Shown here: piece by piece, positions 7,894 through 15,392 of the stretch | Position numbering within the stretch: the stretch's first letter is position 1 | Layout: each line of letters opens with the position of its first letter | Assembly: GCA_023428645.1 (NCBI GenBank) | Contig: JAEYXD010000140.1 | Coordinates: 1 to 20,514 of the forward strand | Direction: 5' to 3' | From: Pseudomonadota bacterium | Lineage (GTDB): Bacteria; Pseudomonadota; Gammaproteobacteria; Steroidobacterales; Steroidobacteraceae | Length of the DNA: 20,514 nt | Translations under genes and position numbers: made by a program | The notes under the pieces: generated by a model | Seen by the model: the letters and a program-made list of their open reading frames with translations, nothing else | Databases searched by the model: none | Told to the model about the DNA's origin: nothing

Positions 7894-8493
7894 TCACGGT
7901 GTGATACGTGTCGCCGCCACGCTCGGCCGTGCATCGAACGCCTCATACCAACGGTGCAGTGCCGACGATCGGTCCGGCGCGAACTGTGGAAAGCGGAACG
8001 ACATGTAGGCGAGCGCGCAGCCGATCGCGATATCGCCGATATCGAACGTGGCACGCTCGTTGTGCGCGTCATGCTCGAGCGACTCGAGGATGCGCTTCGT
8101 CTTCAACATGTACTTGTCGATGAGCTCCTTCGACTGCAGCTCCGGCGCCTGGGTGATTTCCGTGCGCCAGGCGATCAGCACATCCGCGAATCCCGTGCCG
8201 AGCGCATGACGCCGCAGCGCATCCCACCGCGCGGCACCGCTGCTCGGAAACAGCTTCGGTCCACGGCCGATCGAGTCGAAGTACTCGCAAATCACGACCG
8301 AGTCATACAGCGCCATGCCGTCATCGAGCAGCAACGTCGGCACCTTGTTGAGCGGGTTGTGCCGCATCAGTGCCGCATTCGGCGGATTCACTTTCGTCTC
8401 GATCAGCTCGAGCCCGTCGTCGATGCCGTGCTCGCGCGCCGCGATGAGCGTCTTGCGGGCATACGGAGAGACCGGCAACCAAAACAATTTCAT
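7894..8493 (-). CDS. Glutathione S-transferase family protein, YibF-like
   Basis: 199 residues from ATG at 8493, chosen because GAGGAAG lies 8 nt upstream; a frame open to 8553 has no such site. The N-terminal thioredoxin-fold domain reads MKLFWLPVSPYARKTLI, with the cis-proline in KVPTLLLDDG (about residue 50) and the glutathione gamma-Glu contact DS in LYDSVVICEYFD. The C-terminal helical domain contains the N-capping FDIGDIAIGCALAYM segment. Length and layout resemble E. coli YibF. The substrate is unknown; it would conjugate or reduce electrophiles with glutathione in the cytoplasm. It is divergent from a TetR gene with a 193-nt spacer, so control by that repressor is plausible. 146 nt downstream is tyrS. 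Confidence 0.9.
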   Translation of the reverse strand: MKLFWLPVSPYARKTLIAAREHGIDDGLELIETKVNPPNAALMRHNPLNKVPTLLLDDGMALYDSVVICEYFDSIGRGPKLFPSSGAARWDALRRHALGTGFADVLIAWRTEITQAPELQSKELIDKYMLKTKRILESLEHDAHNERATFDIGDIAIGCALAYMSFRFPQFAPDRSSALHRWYEAFDARPSVAATRITP

Positions 8494-8536
8494 TGTTGTT
8501 CTTCCTCGATTCATCACGGCTCGCGCGGGCCGCGTG

Positions 8537-8554
8537 CTTGCGTCGCGCCGCAAG
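8537..8554. promoter_or_regulatory. Inverted repeat in GST leader region
   Basis: CTTGCG (8537-8542) and CGCAAG (8549-8554) flank a 6-nt centre, 44 nt upstream of the GST start. It may be an operator half of the GST/TetR divergent region or a small leader hairpin. Chance occurrence is not excluded. Confidence 0.25.
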
Positions 8555-8619
8555 GTTCATGCATCACAGGCTGACACGAGCCCCGCCTCATGAATACGGC
8601 ACTTCGGGCCATGGGCGGT

Positions 8620-8638
8620 GTTTGGTTGACGAACAAAC
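8620..8638. promoter_or_regulatory. Possible TetR operator over the -35 box
   Basis: GTTTGGTTGACGAACAAAC is an interrupted dyad (GTTTG.TT / AACAAAC, one unpaired base on the left) covering the -35 hexamer of the TetR promoter. TetR regulators usually bind such sites to repress themselves and the divergent gene. Confidence 0.35.
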
Positions 8639-8654
8639 AAACGCATCCTAATGT
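8626..8654 (+). promoter_or_regulatory. Promoter of the TetR gene
   Basis: TTGACG (8626-8631), exactly 17 nt, then TAATGT (8649-8654). The -10 box contains the ATG at 8651, so that upstream in-frame ATG cannot be in the transcript; the start must be 8678 or 8687. Confidence 0.65.
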
Positions 8655-8686
8655 CGTTCGCCGTCACCGAGCAAGGGATGACGATC

Positions 8687-9349
8687 ATGTCGCGCATTCA
8701 GTCACCACGCGCATTCGCTGCGAATGCAGATGGCGAGCACGTCCGCCGACCGCGGCGTACACATGCGGAGCGTCGCGAGGAAGCGGAGCGCAGCATGCTC
8801 GATGCGGCCGTGCGCATCGTCGCGGAACGCGGGCTCGACTACCTCACGCTGGCGGAGTGCGGCGAAGCCGCCGGCTACAGTCGCGGACTCGCGGCACACT
8901 ACTTCGGCTCGAAGGATGCGTTGATCGCGGCGATCGCGCATCACATCGTCGATGAGTTCGTGCAGCATGCGCGCGGCGGCTCGCGCGGGCGCAAGGGGCT
9001 CGAGGGACTATTGAGCGCGGTCGAGTTTTATATCCAGAACGGCCGCAATCGCGTGCTGCAGTTGCGCGCGTTCAATGCGGTGCTGTCGGCCTGCTCGACG
9101 CATCCCGAGCTCGCCACGGCCATTGCCACGTTGAATCGTGAGTCCGCCGCGAATTTTGCCCGCGGGCTGCGAGCGTGCATCAAGCAAGGCGCGGTTCGCA
9201 GCGACATCGATCCGCAGGTGCAGGCGCGCATCCTCATCGCGACCTTGCGCGGCGTCATGACGCAATGGCTGCTCGACCCGCATGAAGTCGATCTCGATTC
9301 GATGACGAAGGAGTTGCTGACGAGTCTGCGGCGCAGCCTCGCGCCGTGA
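8687..9349 (+). CDS. TetR-family transcriptional regulator
   Basis: 220 residues from ATG at 8687, which has AAGGGA 8 nt upstream; 8678 is also possible, and 8651 is excluded because it lies in the -10 box. After a basic, disordered N terminus (RRPRRTHAERREEAERS) comes the TetR helix-turn-helix, VRIVAERGLDYLTLAECGE then AGYSRGLAAHYFGSKDALI (about residues 44-80). The remaining helical domain, FNAVLSACSTHPELATAIATL and onward, would bind a ligand and form the dimer; it resembles BetI/AcrR-like C-terminal domains but the ligand cannot be told. It is divergent from the GST gene, the likely target. Its stop is 4 nt from the convergent TonB-domain gene. Confidence 0.92.
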   Translation: MSRIQSPRAFAANADGEHVRRPRRTHAERREEAERSMLDAAVRIVAERGLDYLTLAECGEAAGYSRGLAAHYFGSKDALIAAIAHHIVDEFVQHARGGSRGRKGLEGLLSAVEFYIQNGRNRVLQLRAFNAVLSACSTHPELATAIATLNRESAANFARGLRACIKQGAVRSDIDPQVQARILIATLRGVMTQWLLDPHEVDLDSMTKELLTSLRRSLAP

Positions 9350-9353
9350 CGCC

Positions 9354-10544
9354 TCATTGCAACCGGAACGCGACTCGCACGGTCCAGCGATCGCCGGCCA
9401 GCCGACCCGGATCCGGCACATATTTCCACTGGCGCACGGCCGCGAGCGCCGCGCGTTCGAACAGGTAGCGCTTCTCGCCGGCCTCGACCCGAGGTTCGAT
9501 CACCTCGCCGCTCGGCGCGATCTCCAGGCTGACTTGCACCCAGCCTTCCAGCTGGCGGGCTCGCGCGTCCGCGGGATAGCGCGGCGGCACGTAGGTCACC
9601 AGTCGCGGCGGATCGGCGGCGATCGATGCTTCGGCCGGCGCGATGGGAGACGAGTCGATTGCCGGCAATGCCGCGATCGTGATCGCATCTGGTGGCACGA
9701 TGGTCGGTGTCATCGTCGCAAGTGACGCGACGGCTTCGGGCGCTGGCGCGGGGGGCTGCGTCTCGCGCACGTGCGCGGGGGGTTGCGGGGCTGGCGCCGT
9801 CTCGGCCGTAGCGGCCGGCCGCGATTCAGCAGCGCGTGGGACCGCCGGTTCCGGCGACGCTCGCGCCGCGGATCGCGGCACGGAAGGTTCGCGATCCGCC
9901 TCGATGCCGCCTTCCGCCACCGCCGTTGTCTGCGTTTCATGCAACGTATGCGTGGCGACGAGCGCGTCCTGCAGTGTCTCGAGTTGCGCATCGAGCAACG
10001 GCAGCTCGGCATAGTCCGGCTGCAGCTCGCGCAAGCGCGCCAGCGAAACGGCGGCATCCGCAAGGCGCCGCTGCGCCATATGCGCCTGAGTGTGTTTGCT
10101 CAGCGCGCGCGCGACCGCATCCAAGCCGCGCAACGCCCGCGGATTCTGCGGATCGATCGCGAGAACCGTTTGATAGTGATGAGCTGCGCCGTCGCGCGGA
10201 TTCAGCAGGCGACCCGCACGCAGCGCGCTGTCGGCCAACGACAGTTGCTGCGAGACGAGCGCGGCCGGATCGATGTCGTGCAACGGGCGCGACATCCAGA
10301 ATCCCGCCGCGCCAGCAAGGGCGGCTGCGGCGACCGTCGTGAGCGCCCACAGCAGGCGCCGCCATGCGTGCTTGCCCTGCGCACCGAGCCCGACCGCCGC
10401 GGCAGCTGGTGAGAGCGGCTTCGCCTCCACGTCGATCGTGTCATCGTCGTCGGCGTCGTGCGCGGTGCGCCGCGGGAGGTCGGTTGCGGTGTGCGTGCGA
10501 ATGCGCGCGCGGTGCGATGAGCCGTCCCGGGTCGCTGTATTCAT
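9354..10544 (-). CDS. TonB-domain energy transducer with cytoplasmic N terminus
   Basis: 396 residues from ATG at 10544 with GGGAG 4 nt upstream. Unusually for TonB, about 63 residues rich in Arg and Asp precede the single membrane helix (about 64-84, LLWALTTVAAAALAGAAGF). The periplasmic part starts with a helical, TPR-like region (about 95-200; AAHHYQTVLAIDPQNPRALRGLDAVA looks like a TPR unit), then an Ala/Pro/Glu-rich spacer (about 205-310), then the TonB C-terminal domain (318-396): YPADARARQLEGWVQVSLEI, FERAALAAVRQWKY and the end VRVAFRLQ. It would carry proton-motive energy to an outer-membrane receptor, but no ExbB/ExbD or receptor is adjacent. It may instead serve as a specialised spanning protein. 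Confidence 0.85.
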   Translation of the reverse strand: MNTATRDGSSHRARIRTHTATDLPRRTAHDADDDDTIDVEAKPLSPAAAAVGLGAQGKHAWRRLLWALTTVAAAALAGAAGFWMSRPLHDIDPAALVSQQLSLADSALRAGRLLNPRDGAAHHYQTVLAIDPQNPRALRGLDAVARALSKHTQAHMAQRRLADAAVSLARLRELQPDYAELPLLDAQLETLQDALVATHTLHETQTTAVAEGGIEADREPSVPRSAARASPEPAVPRAAESRPAATAETAPAPQPPAHVRETQPPAPAPEAVASLATMTPTIVPPDAITIAALPAIDSSPIAPAEASIAADPPRLVTYVPPRYPADARARQLEGWVQVSLEIAPSGEVIEPRVEAGEKRYLFERAALAAVRQWKYVPDPGRLAGDRWTVRVAFRLQ

Positions 10545-10560
10545 CGACTCCCGCTCCGCT

Positions 10561-10583
10561 GTCGCTTACGAACGAGAAGCGAC
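10561..10583. promoter_or_regulatory. 7-bp inverted repeat upstream of TonB-domain gene
   Basis: GTCGCTT (10561-10567) and AAGCGAC (10577-10583) pair perfectly around a 9-nt loop, 16 nt upstream of the start codon. In the leader RNA it could shield or present the ribosome binding site; as DNA it could be an operator. Confidence 0.35.
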
Positions 10584-10658
10584 GGCATGCGAACAAGGAG
10601 CGGCAGCGTAAATGTTCGACTGCAGCGGCCCCATTGACCGGAAGCAGTAATGGCGGCT

Positions 10659-11288
10659 TCACACGGCGAGCGCGGTGATCTCGGGCAGCGTCGCGAAGGT
10701 GTGAGTCGGGGAGAACTTCACGAGGATCTCCGGTGCGGCATAGCCCCACATCACGGCGCCTGACGCTGCGCCGACCTCGCGCGCGGCTTCGATGTCGCGT
10801 GTCTCGTCGCCGACGCACAGTGTGCTGCGGGGCGCCACGCCGAGTCGTTGCATGACCGCGCGCAGTTTGCGTGCCTTGCCGAAGATGGACGCGCTGCATT
10901 CGAAGGTGTCGATGCGCGCCGCATTCTCGGCGCCGAGGACACGGCGAACGTTGACCTCGCTGTTCGAGCTCACGACCGCGAGCTTGAGGCCCGCTTCGTC
11001 GAGCGAGCGCAACAACTCGTCGATCCCCGGGAACAGCGGGATCTGATCGATGTCGCGCGCGATGCGCCGACGCATTTCCGCCGCGATGCTCGGTAGCCGC
11101 CACATCGGTACGCCGAGATAACGAACGATCTCCTTGTTGTTCTTCCCGCGCAGCATCTCGATTTCCTGATCCGACACCTTGCGCCAGCCGAATTGATCGG
11201 CCATCTCGTTCATGGTCCGCATCATCCAGCGTGCGCTGTCCGCGAGCGTGCCATCGAAATCGAAGATCAGGAGCTGATATTTCGGCAT
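10659..11288 (-). CDS. HAD-superfamily phosphatase, phosphoglycolate-phosphatase-like
   Basis: 209 residues. All four HAD motifs are visible: DFDGT with nucleophile D10 and acid/base D12; VVSSNS (motif II, about 105-110); the motif III lysine in SIFGKARKL; and CVGDETRDIEAA (motif IV). The cap between motifs I and II is a small helical C1 type (MRTMNEMADQFGW, then LRGKNNKEIVRYLGVP). It would hydrolyse a phosphomonoester in the cytoplasm; phosphoglycolate is the typical substrate of the closest group, but specificity cannot be read. The start at 11288 lacks a clear ribosome binding site. The TonB-domain gene follows after 114 nt on the same strand. Confidence 0.9.
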   Translation of the reverse strand: MPKYQLLIFDFDGTLADSARWMMRTMNEMADQFGWRKVSDQEIEMLRGKNNKEIVRYLGVPMWRLPSIAAEMRRRIARDIDQIPLFPGIDELLRSLDEAGLKLAVVSSNSEVNVRRVLGAENAARIDTFECSASIFGKARKLRAVMQRLGVAPRSTLCVGDETRDIEAAREVGAASGAVMWGYAAPEILVKFSPTHTFATLPEITALAV

Positions 11289-11531
11289 GAGTCAGGTGCA
11301 ACGACGAGTCGAGTGGCAAAAATCGCTTACAGCCGCGCGACGACGCGCAGCGTGGGGTCGGAATGGTGTGAGGTCGGGCCGTACATATTAAAGGCTTGGC
11401 AATGAGCTTTCTCGCTTCGTCATGCGATTCGACCGCCAGTGGATGTCGGCCGCGCTGCTTGCCGTGCTGCACTGGACGTGCGTTGCGATCTCGCGCTTCT
11501 TGCGCTGGCTCTCGCGCGGGTGCCGCACGAG

Positions 11532-11556
11532 CTCGCCCTGACGCAACGTAGGCGAG
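11532..11556. repeat. 6-bp inverted repeat, 13-nt loop
   Basis: CTCGCC (11532-11537) and GGCGAG (11551-11556) flank a 13-nt loop, the same loop length as the inverted repeat at 11705-11731 on the far side of the GCAAG array. Confidence 0.35.
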
Positions 11557-11623
11557 AGCAGCGATGCCGAAAGCGCGAGCGACTCGTCGTTTGCAGCTGC
11601 ACGTGGTCGGCATGACGCTGCAC

Positions 11624-11704
11624 GCAAGGCAGGGCAAGCAAGACCAGCAAGCAAGGTGAGCAAGCAAGGCAGGCAAGGCAAGCAAGCAAGGCAGGGCAAG
11701 CAAG
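11624..11704. repeat. Degenerate GCAAG/GCAAGG repeat array
   Basis: 81 nt made almost wholly of GCAAG, GCAAGG and GGCAGG units with a single T on the + strand. The first and last 19 nt are identical: GCAAGGCAGGGCAAGCAAG at 11624-11642 and again at 11686-11704, a 62-nt offset. The pentamer units rule out simple coding periodicity; the minus strand reads as Leu/Cys/Ala-rich nonsense. It looks like a slippage-derived array or the body of a non-coding element. Confidence 0.75.
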
Positions 11705-11731
11705 GCTAGGCGCGATTCAATCTTGCCTAGC
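11705..11731. repeat. 7-bp CTAG-containing inverted repeat
   Basis: GCTAGGC (11705-11711) and GCCTAGC (11725-11731) are perfect reverse complements around 13 nt, directly abutting the GCAAG array. CTAG is generally scarce in proteobacterial DNA, so two copies in a dyad are noticeable. It may be an operator for the downstream secreted-protein gene or an RNA hairpin. Confidence 0.45.
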
Positions 11732-11794
11732 AGTACAGGCGCCTTCGCTGGCCAGCGACCCGCGCGAGCGTTTACTCATCTTCACGCCGGCCGG

Positions 11795-11824
11795 TTGACC
11801 CCGTTCCCTCGGCGCAGACACCAT
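11795..11824 (+). promoter_or_regulatory. Weak promoter candidate for first secreted-protein gene
   Basis: TTGACC (11795-11800) is a good -35 box; CACCAT (11819-11824) after 18 nt is a poor -10 box. It is placed about 42 nt before the GTG start. Confidence 0.3.
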
Positions 11825-11865
11825 TCGCTGCCGCGCGCCGTGGCCAAGTTGCCAGAGGAATTTTC

Positions 11866-12918
11866 GTGTCCATTCCAGCGATCCATCACCGGCAGTTGAG
11901 TCATCTACTCGTCGCAGGCGTGCTCTGCGCGCTGTCGATTGCGGCGCAGGCCACCGAGCCGGCCCGCAATCAGGGCGGCAAGAAATACGTCGCGCCAAAG
12001 ACGGAGTTCGGTCATCCGGATCTGCGCGGCGTGTGGAACTTCAGTTCGGATACGCCGCTCGAACGGCCGGCGCGATTCAAAGGCCGTGAGTTCATGACCA
12101 AGGAGGAGTACGACGAGCTGCGCGCACAGGAAGAGGCGCGCGCCCACGAGGCGGACAACACGACCGGCGGCAGCGGCGGCGTCGGCGGGTACAACCAGTT
12201 CTGGGTCGACGACAACGATCAAGGCGCGAATCTGCGCACGTCGCTCGTCATCGATCCGCCAGACGGCAGATTGCCGCCGCTGCAGCCGGGGGTGAAACCC
12301 GAGAACGGCGGCCTGGGTCCGGATACGGGCGGTCAACGTCCGGTGCGCTTCCGCGTTGGTGGCGTTCGCAAGGACGGTCCCGAGGATCGTGGGCTGTCGG
12401 AGCGCTGCCTCATGGGCTTCAACTCCGGCCCGCCGTTCATGCCGAGCATGTACAACAACAATGTGCAGATCATTCAATCGAAGACGCACATCGTGATCAT
12501 GACGGAGATGATTCACGATGCGCGCATCGTGCCGCTCGACGGCCGGCCGCATCTCGATCCGGCCTTACGGCAATGGTCGGGCGATTCGCGCGGTCGCTGG
12601 GAAGGCAACACGCTCGTCGTCGAAACGACCAACTTCACGGACAAGACGAACGTGTTTCGCGGCGCCGGCATCGGCTCGAACATGAAGCTCACGGAGCGCT
12701 TCACGCGCGTCGGGGCGGATCGCGTCAACTACGAATTCACGATCGATGATCCGAAGACCTTCACGCGGCCGTTCACCGTGCTCGTGCCGATGGTGCGCGA
12801 GTCTGGCGAGCTGCACGAGTACGCGTGCCACGAAGGCAACTACGGCATGGTGAACATTCTCCAGGGCGCGCGCATGGAAGAACGCGAAGCGGCCGCGAAG
12901 CAAAAAGCAGCGCCGTAA
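11866..12918 (+). CDS. Secreted protein of unknown function, paralogue of next gene
   Basis: 350 residues from GTG at 11866, with AGAGGAA 5 nt upstream. Residues 1-29 are a signal peptide ending AAQA. The mature protein begins with a PDLRGVWN motif (51-58), has an acidic helix (EEYDELRAQEEARAHE) and a Gly-rich loop, then CLMGFNSGPP (181-190), a beta-rich half with RWEGNTLVVETTNF (244-257), LTERFTRV (275-282) and DPKTFTRPF (295-303), and a C-terminal YACHEGNYGM. The same ordered motifs are in the next gene, so they are duplicates. I recognise the pattern as a family abundant in Acidobacteria and in some Gammaproteobacteria, with no known function. Location is periplasm or outside the cell. Confidence 0.8.
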   Translation: MSIPAIHHRQLSHLLVAGVLCALSIAAQATEPARNQGGKKYVAPKTEFGHPDLRGVWNFSSDTPLERPARFKGREFMTKEEYDELRAQEEARAHEADNTTGGSGGVGGYNQFWVDDNDQGANLRTSLVIDPPDGRLPPLQPGVKPENGGLGPDTGGQRPVRFRVGGVRKDGPEDRGLSERCLMGFNSGPPFMPSMYNNNVQIIQSKTHIVIMTEMIHDARIVPLDGRPHLDPALRQWSGDSRGRWEGNTLVVETTNFTDKTNVFRGAGIGSNMKLTERFTRVGADRVNYEFTIDDPKTFTRPFTVLVPMVRESGELHEYACHEGNYGMVNILQGARMEEREAAAKQKAAP

Positions 12919-12941
12919 TCCGCGCATCGGCGACCCGAGTT

Positions 12942-12968
12942 CACCCTCCTCGCGGCGCGGGGAGGGTG
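12942..12968. terminator. 8-bp stem-loop between the paralogues
   Basis: CACCCTCC (12942-12949) and GGAGGGTG (12961-12968) pair perfectly around an 11-nt loop, 23 nt past the first paralogue's stop. No T-run follows, so it may only stabilise or attenuate the transcript between two co-directional genes. Confidence 0.4.
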
Positions 12969-13009
12969 GGCGGCGCCGCCACCAGCCTCACACAGCAACA
13001 GGACACCTC

Positions 13010-13801
13010 ATGTTTCGTGCTTCAATCATTGTTTCCGCCGTCATTGCGCTCACGCCCGCTCTCGCGGTGTCGCAAGACAAGGTTCCCCGCACGCCGAACG
13101 GGAAACCCGACCTCAACGGCATCTGGCAAACGATGGGCACGGCGCATTGGAATTTGGAGCCGCACAACGCGGAACCCGGCCCGGTCGTATCGATGGGTGC
13201 GCTCGGCGCGATTCCCGGCGGGCTCGGGGTCGTGGAGGGAGGCCGCATCCCGTACCGGCCGGAAGCGCTGAAGAAGCGCGATGAGAACAAGCAGCAATGG
13301 CTCGCGCTCGATCCGCTCGTGCAATGCAAGCTGCCGGGCGTGCCTCGCGCGACGTATCTGCCGCATCCGTTTCAGATCGTGCAAGAGCCGAACACGCTGC
13401 TATTCACGTATGAGTTCGCGGGCGCGGACCGGATCGTGTACTTGAACAAGGCGGGCACCGAGGCGCCGGTCGACACCTGGATGGGCTACAACCTCGCGCG
13501 CTGGGAAGGCGATACGCTCGTGATCGACGTCACGTCGCAGATGGAGGACACGTGGTTCGACAGCGCCGGTAACTTTCATGGCCCGGCGATGAAGGTGACG
13601 GAGCGCTACACGCCGCAAGGCGCGAACGTGTTGATGTACGAGGCGACGATCACGGATCCGGACACCTTCACGCGTCCCTGGAAGATCAGCATGCCGCTCT
13701 ATCGCCGGCTCGATAAGAACATGCAGCTGCTCGACTTCAAGTGCGTGGAGTTCGTGGAGGAGCTGCTCTACGGGAAGTATCGCAAGGGCGTGATGAAGTA
13801 A
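13010..13801 (+). CDS. Secreted protein of unknown function, second paralogue
   Basis: 263 residues from ATG at 13010, AGGA upstream. Signal peptide is residues 1-21 (SIIVSAVIALTPALAVS). It shares with the preceding protein PDLNGIWQ (33-40), a cysteine segment CKLPGVPR (106-113), RWEGDTLVIDVTSQ (164-177), VTERYTPQ (196-203) and DPDTFTRPW (216-224), and both end in a segment with a single Cys (FKCVEF here). It lacks the acidic/Gly-rich insertion of the first copy, which explains the 87-residue difference. It is 91 nt downstream on the same strand, so both may be one operon. Function unknown. Confidence 0.8.
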   Translation: MFRASIIVSAVIALTPALAVSQDKVPRTPNGKPDLNGIWQTMGTAHWNLEPHNAEPGPVVSMGALGAIPGGLGVVEGGRIPYRPEALKKRDENKQQWLALDPLVQCKLPGVPRATYLPHPFQIVQEPNTLLFTYEFAGADRIVYLNKAGTEAPVDTWMGYNLARWEGDTLVIDVTSQMEDTWFDSAGNFHGPAMKVTERYTPQGANVLMYEATITDPDTFTRPWKISMPLYRRLDKNMQLLDFKCVEFVEELLYGKYRKGVMK

Positions 13802-13838
13802 CGGTCCTCGGAGGCGAGAGTCGCGCGGAGCGTGGCGA

Positions 13839-13884
13839 GGCCGCGCATGCGCGGCCCCACCCGGAGCGCATCGCGTGCGCTCCG
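13839..13884. terminator. Two GC-rich stem-loops at a convergent junction
   Basis: GGCCGCGCATGCGCGGCC (13839-13856) is a perfect 18-nt palindrome. Five nt later CGGAGCGC (13862-13869) and GCGCTCCG (13877-13884) form a perfect 8-bp stem with a 7-nt loop. Both lie between the second paralogue's stop (13801) and the convergent M20 peptidase stop (13904). The paired layout recalls bidirectional terminators or REP-type elements, but no T-run is present. Confidence 0.5.
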
Positions 13885-13903
13885 TGCCCTGCGCAAGACG
13901 GGC

Positions 13904-15364
13904 TTACTTGCCGCCCGCGTACAGCTTAGTCAGCCGATACAGAAACTCGCGACCCTCCATGAGCGACTGCACGCGGATCCGTTCGTTCAGCCCGTGCGCG
14001 TTGGTTGTCGCGCCGTCCGAGAAGATGCCCGACACGCCATAAGTCGCAATGCCGACCGGTGTGAGAAAACGCCCATCCGTCGCGCCCGCGGCTTGCGCCG
14101 GCACGACCGGCACGCCAGGGAACATCTCGGCCGTGAGCTTCTCGATCGGACCGAGAATTTCGCGCGTCAGCGGCGGCGGCGGACCCGCCTGCTCGGGCTC
14201 GGCCTGAAACGTCACCTTCACGCCCGGATCGTTGATCACCTTGATCAGTGCCTGACGAATCTCCTCGGGCGCATGACCCGGAAAGATCCGGCAGTTCACA
14301 TTCGCCGTCGCTCGTTGCGGCAAGGCGTTGTTCGCGTGTCCGCCGTTCACCAGCGTCGCCACGCACGTGGTGTGCATCATGGTGTTGAAGCTCGGATCTC
14401 GCTTCAGCCGCTGGATCGCCGCCCCATCGCGGCTCGCCACCACCGCCCGCATGTCCGCGCCGACCGGACCGCCGACGATCGCGCCGAACTTGTCGAGGTA
14501 GCCGAGCGTCGTGGCATTGAACTCGATCGGGAACTCGTGCGCCTCGATCTTCGCGAGCGCGCTTGCGAGCTGATAGATCGCGTTGTCCGGCGTCGGGCGC
14601 GAGGAATGCCCGCCCGGATTCGTCGTCTCCAGCGTGAAGTCCTGATACAGCTTCTCGCCCGCCTGAATGCCGTTGTACTGATACTTGCCGGTCGCCGCGT
14701 CGTAACGGCCGCCCCCACCCTCGTTGAGCGCGAACTCCGCCTCGATCAGCTCGCGGTGGTGCTGGATCAAGTACTGCACGCCATTGAACGTGTTCGGCGT
14801 TTCCTCGCCGCACGTGAGCACGAGCTTGAGCGTGCGTTGCGGGCGGTAGCGTTCTTCCTTGTAGCGGATCATGGCGTCAGTGAAGATCGCCGCCATCGCT
14901 TTGTCGTCCGAAGCACCGCGCGCATAGAAGAAGCCGTTCTCTTCGGTCAACTTGAACGGGTCGCGCTCCCAGTCCTCCCGCTTCGCTTCCACGACATCGA
15001 CGTGTGCGAGCAGCATGATCGCCTTCGCCCGCGCATCGGTGCCGGGCAGTATGGCGACCAGATTGCCGTCCTTCGGCCGGCCCGGCGGTACGATCAAATG
15101 CAGATCGGTCGCGGGGAAACCCGCGGCCGCGAGCCGGTCGCGCATGGCCTCCACGGCGCGCGTGCACGAGCCGGCCGACAGGGTCGTATCGATCTCGACC
15201 AACTCCTTATAAAGCTCCCGGAAACGGGGCTCCCCCGCGCGTGCCACCTTGGACGCGCCGGTCTGCCGGCTCGCCAATAGATCGGTGGCGGCGGCAGGGA
15301 GGGCGCTGCCGAGCAATGTCCCAAGGAGAGTCACTGTCGCGAAAGGCAGAATGGCGGATCGCAT
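13904..15364 (-). CDS. Secreted M20-family metallopeptidase
   Basis: 486 residues from ATG at 15364; AAGG precedes it, and the frame open to 15520 adds only non-signal-like sequence, so 15364 is chosen. Signal peptide is about 1-26 (ILPFATVTLLGTLLGSALPAAA). The two-zinc site of M20 is complete: H121 and catalytic D123 in HVDVV, bridging Asp in ASDDK (about 153), catalytic E187 and ligand E188 in CGEETP, acidic ligand in LNEGGGG (about 215) and the C-terminal His (about 457) in TNAHGLNERI. The insertion about 220-370 is the usual dimerisation lid. It would trim peptides or N-acyl amino acids in the periplasm. It is divergent from the CinA-type gene. Confidence 0.93.
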   Translation of the reverse strand: MRSAILPFATVTLLGTLLGSALPAAATDLLASRQTGASKVARAGEPRFRELYKELVEIDTTLSAGSCTRAVEAMRDRLAAAGFPATDLHLIVPPGRPKDGNLVAILPGTDARAKAIMLLAHVDVVEAKREDWERDPFKLTEENGFFYARGASDDKAMAAIFTDAMIRYKEERYRPQRTLKLVLTCGEETPNTFNGVQYLIQHHRELIEAEFALNEGGGGRYDAATGKYQYNGIQAGEKLYQDFTLETTNPGGHSSRPTPDNAIYQLASALAKIEAHEFPIEFNATTLGYLDKFGAIVGGPVGADMRAVVASRDGAAIQRLKRDPSFNTMMHTTCVATLVNGGHANNALPQRATANVNCRIFPGHAPEEIRQALIKVINDPGVKVTFQAEPEQAGPPPPLTREILGPIEKLTAEMFPGVPVVPAQAAGATDGRFLTPVGIATYGVSGIFSDGATTNAHGLNERIRVQSLMEGREFLYRLTKLYAGGK

Positions 15365-15392
15365 GCGGCACCTTGTCGGGGGATGACTGGCC

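Larger units (their letters stand above)
11289..11865. other. 577-nt gene-free region
   Basis: The spacer between the divergent HAD and secreted-protein genes holds no gene I can support. Contents in order: a short AT-rich patch at about 11382-11395, an inverted repeat (11532-11556), a GCAAG-type repeat array (11624-11704), another inverted repeat (11705-11731) and a weak promoter candidate (11795-11824). Open frames through it are a by-product of GC-rich sequence. A small RNA is possible but unsupported. Confidence 0.6.

Noticed and set aside
8651..8686. Upstream start for the TetR gene
   Set aside because: The ATG at 8651 is part of the -10 box TAATGT, so it would lie before the transcription start.
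11422..11541. 39-codon + strand frame with a hydrophobic N-terminal part in the gene-free region
   Set aside because: No ribosome binding site precedes its ATG, and other frames across it are equally open, so coding is unsupported.
10441..11703. 420-codon minus-strand frame with Leu/Cys/Ala-rich start
   Set aside because: Its N-terminal part is the translated GCAAG array and the rest is out of frame with the HAD phosphatase.
11624..11704. CRISPR array
   Set aside because: The units are 5-6 nt and contiguous with no unique spacers, and no cas gene is present.
13832..15280. 482-codon + strand frame
   Set aside because: Antisense shadow of the M20 peptidase, which has a full catalytic set and a signal peptide.
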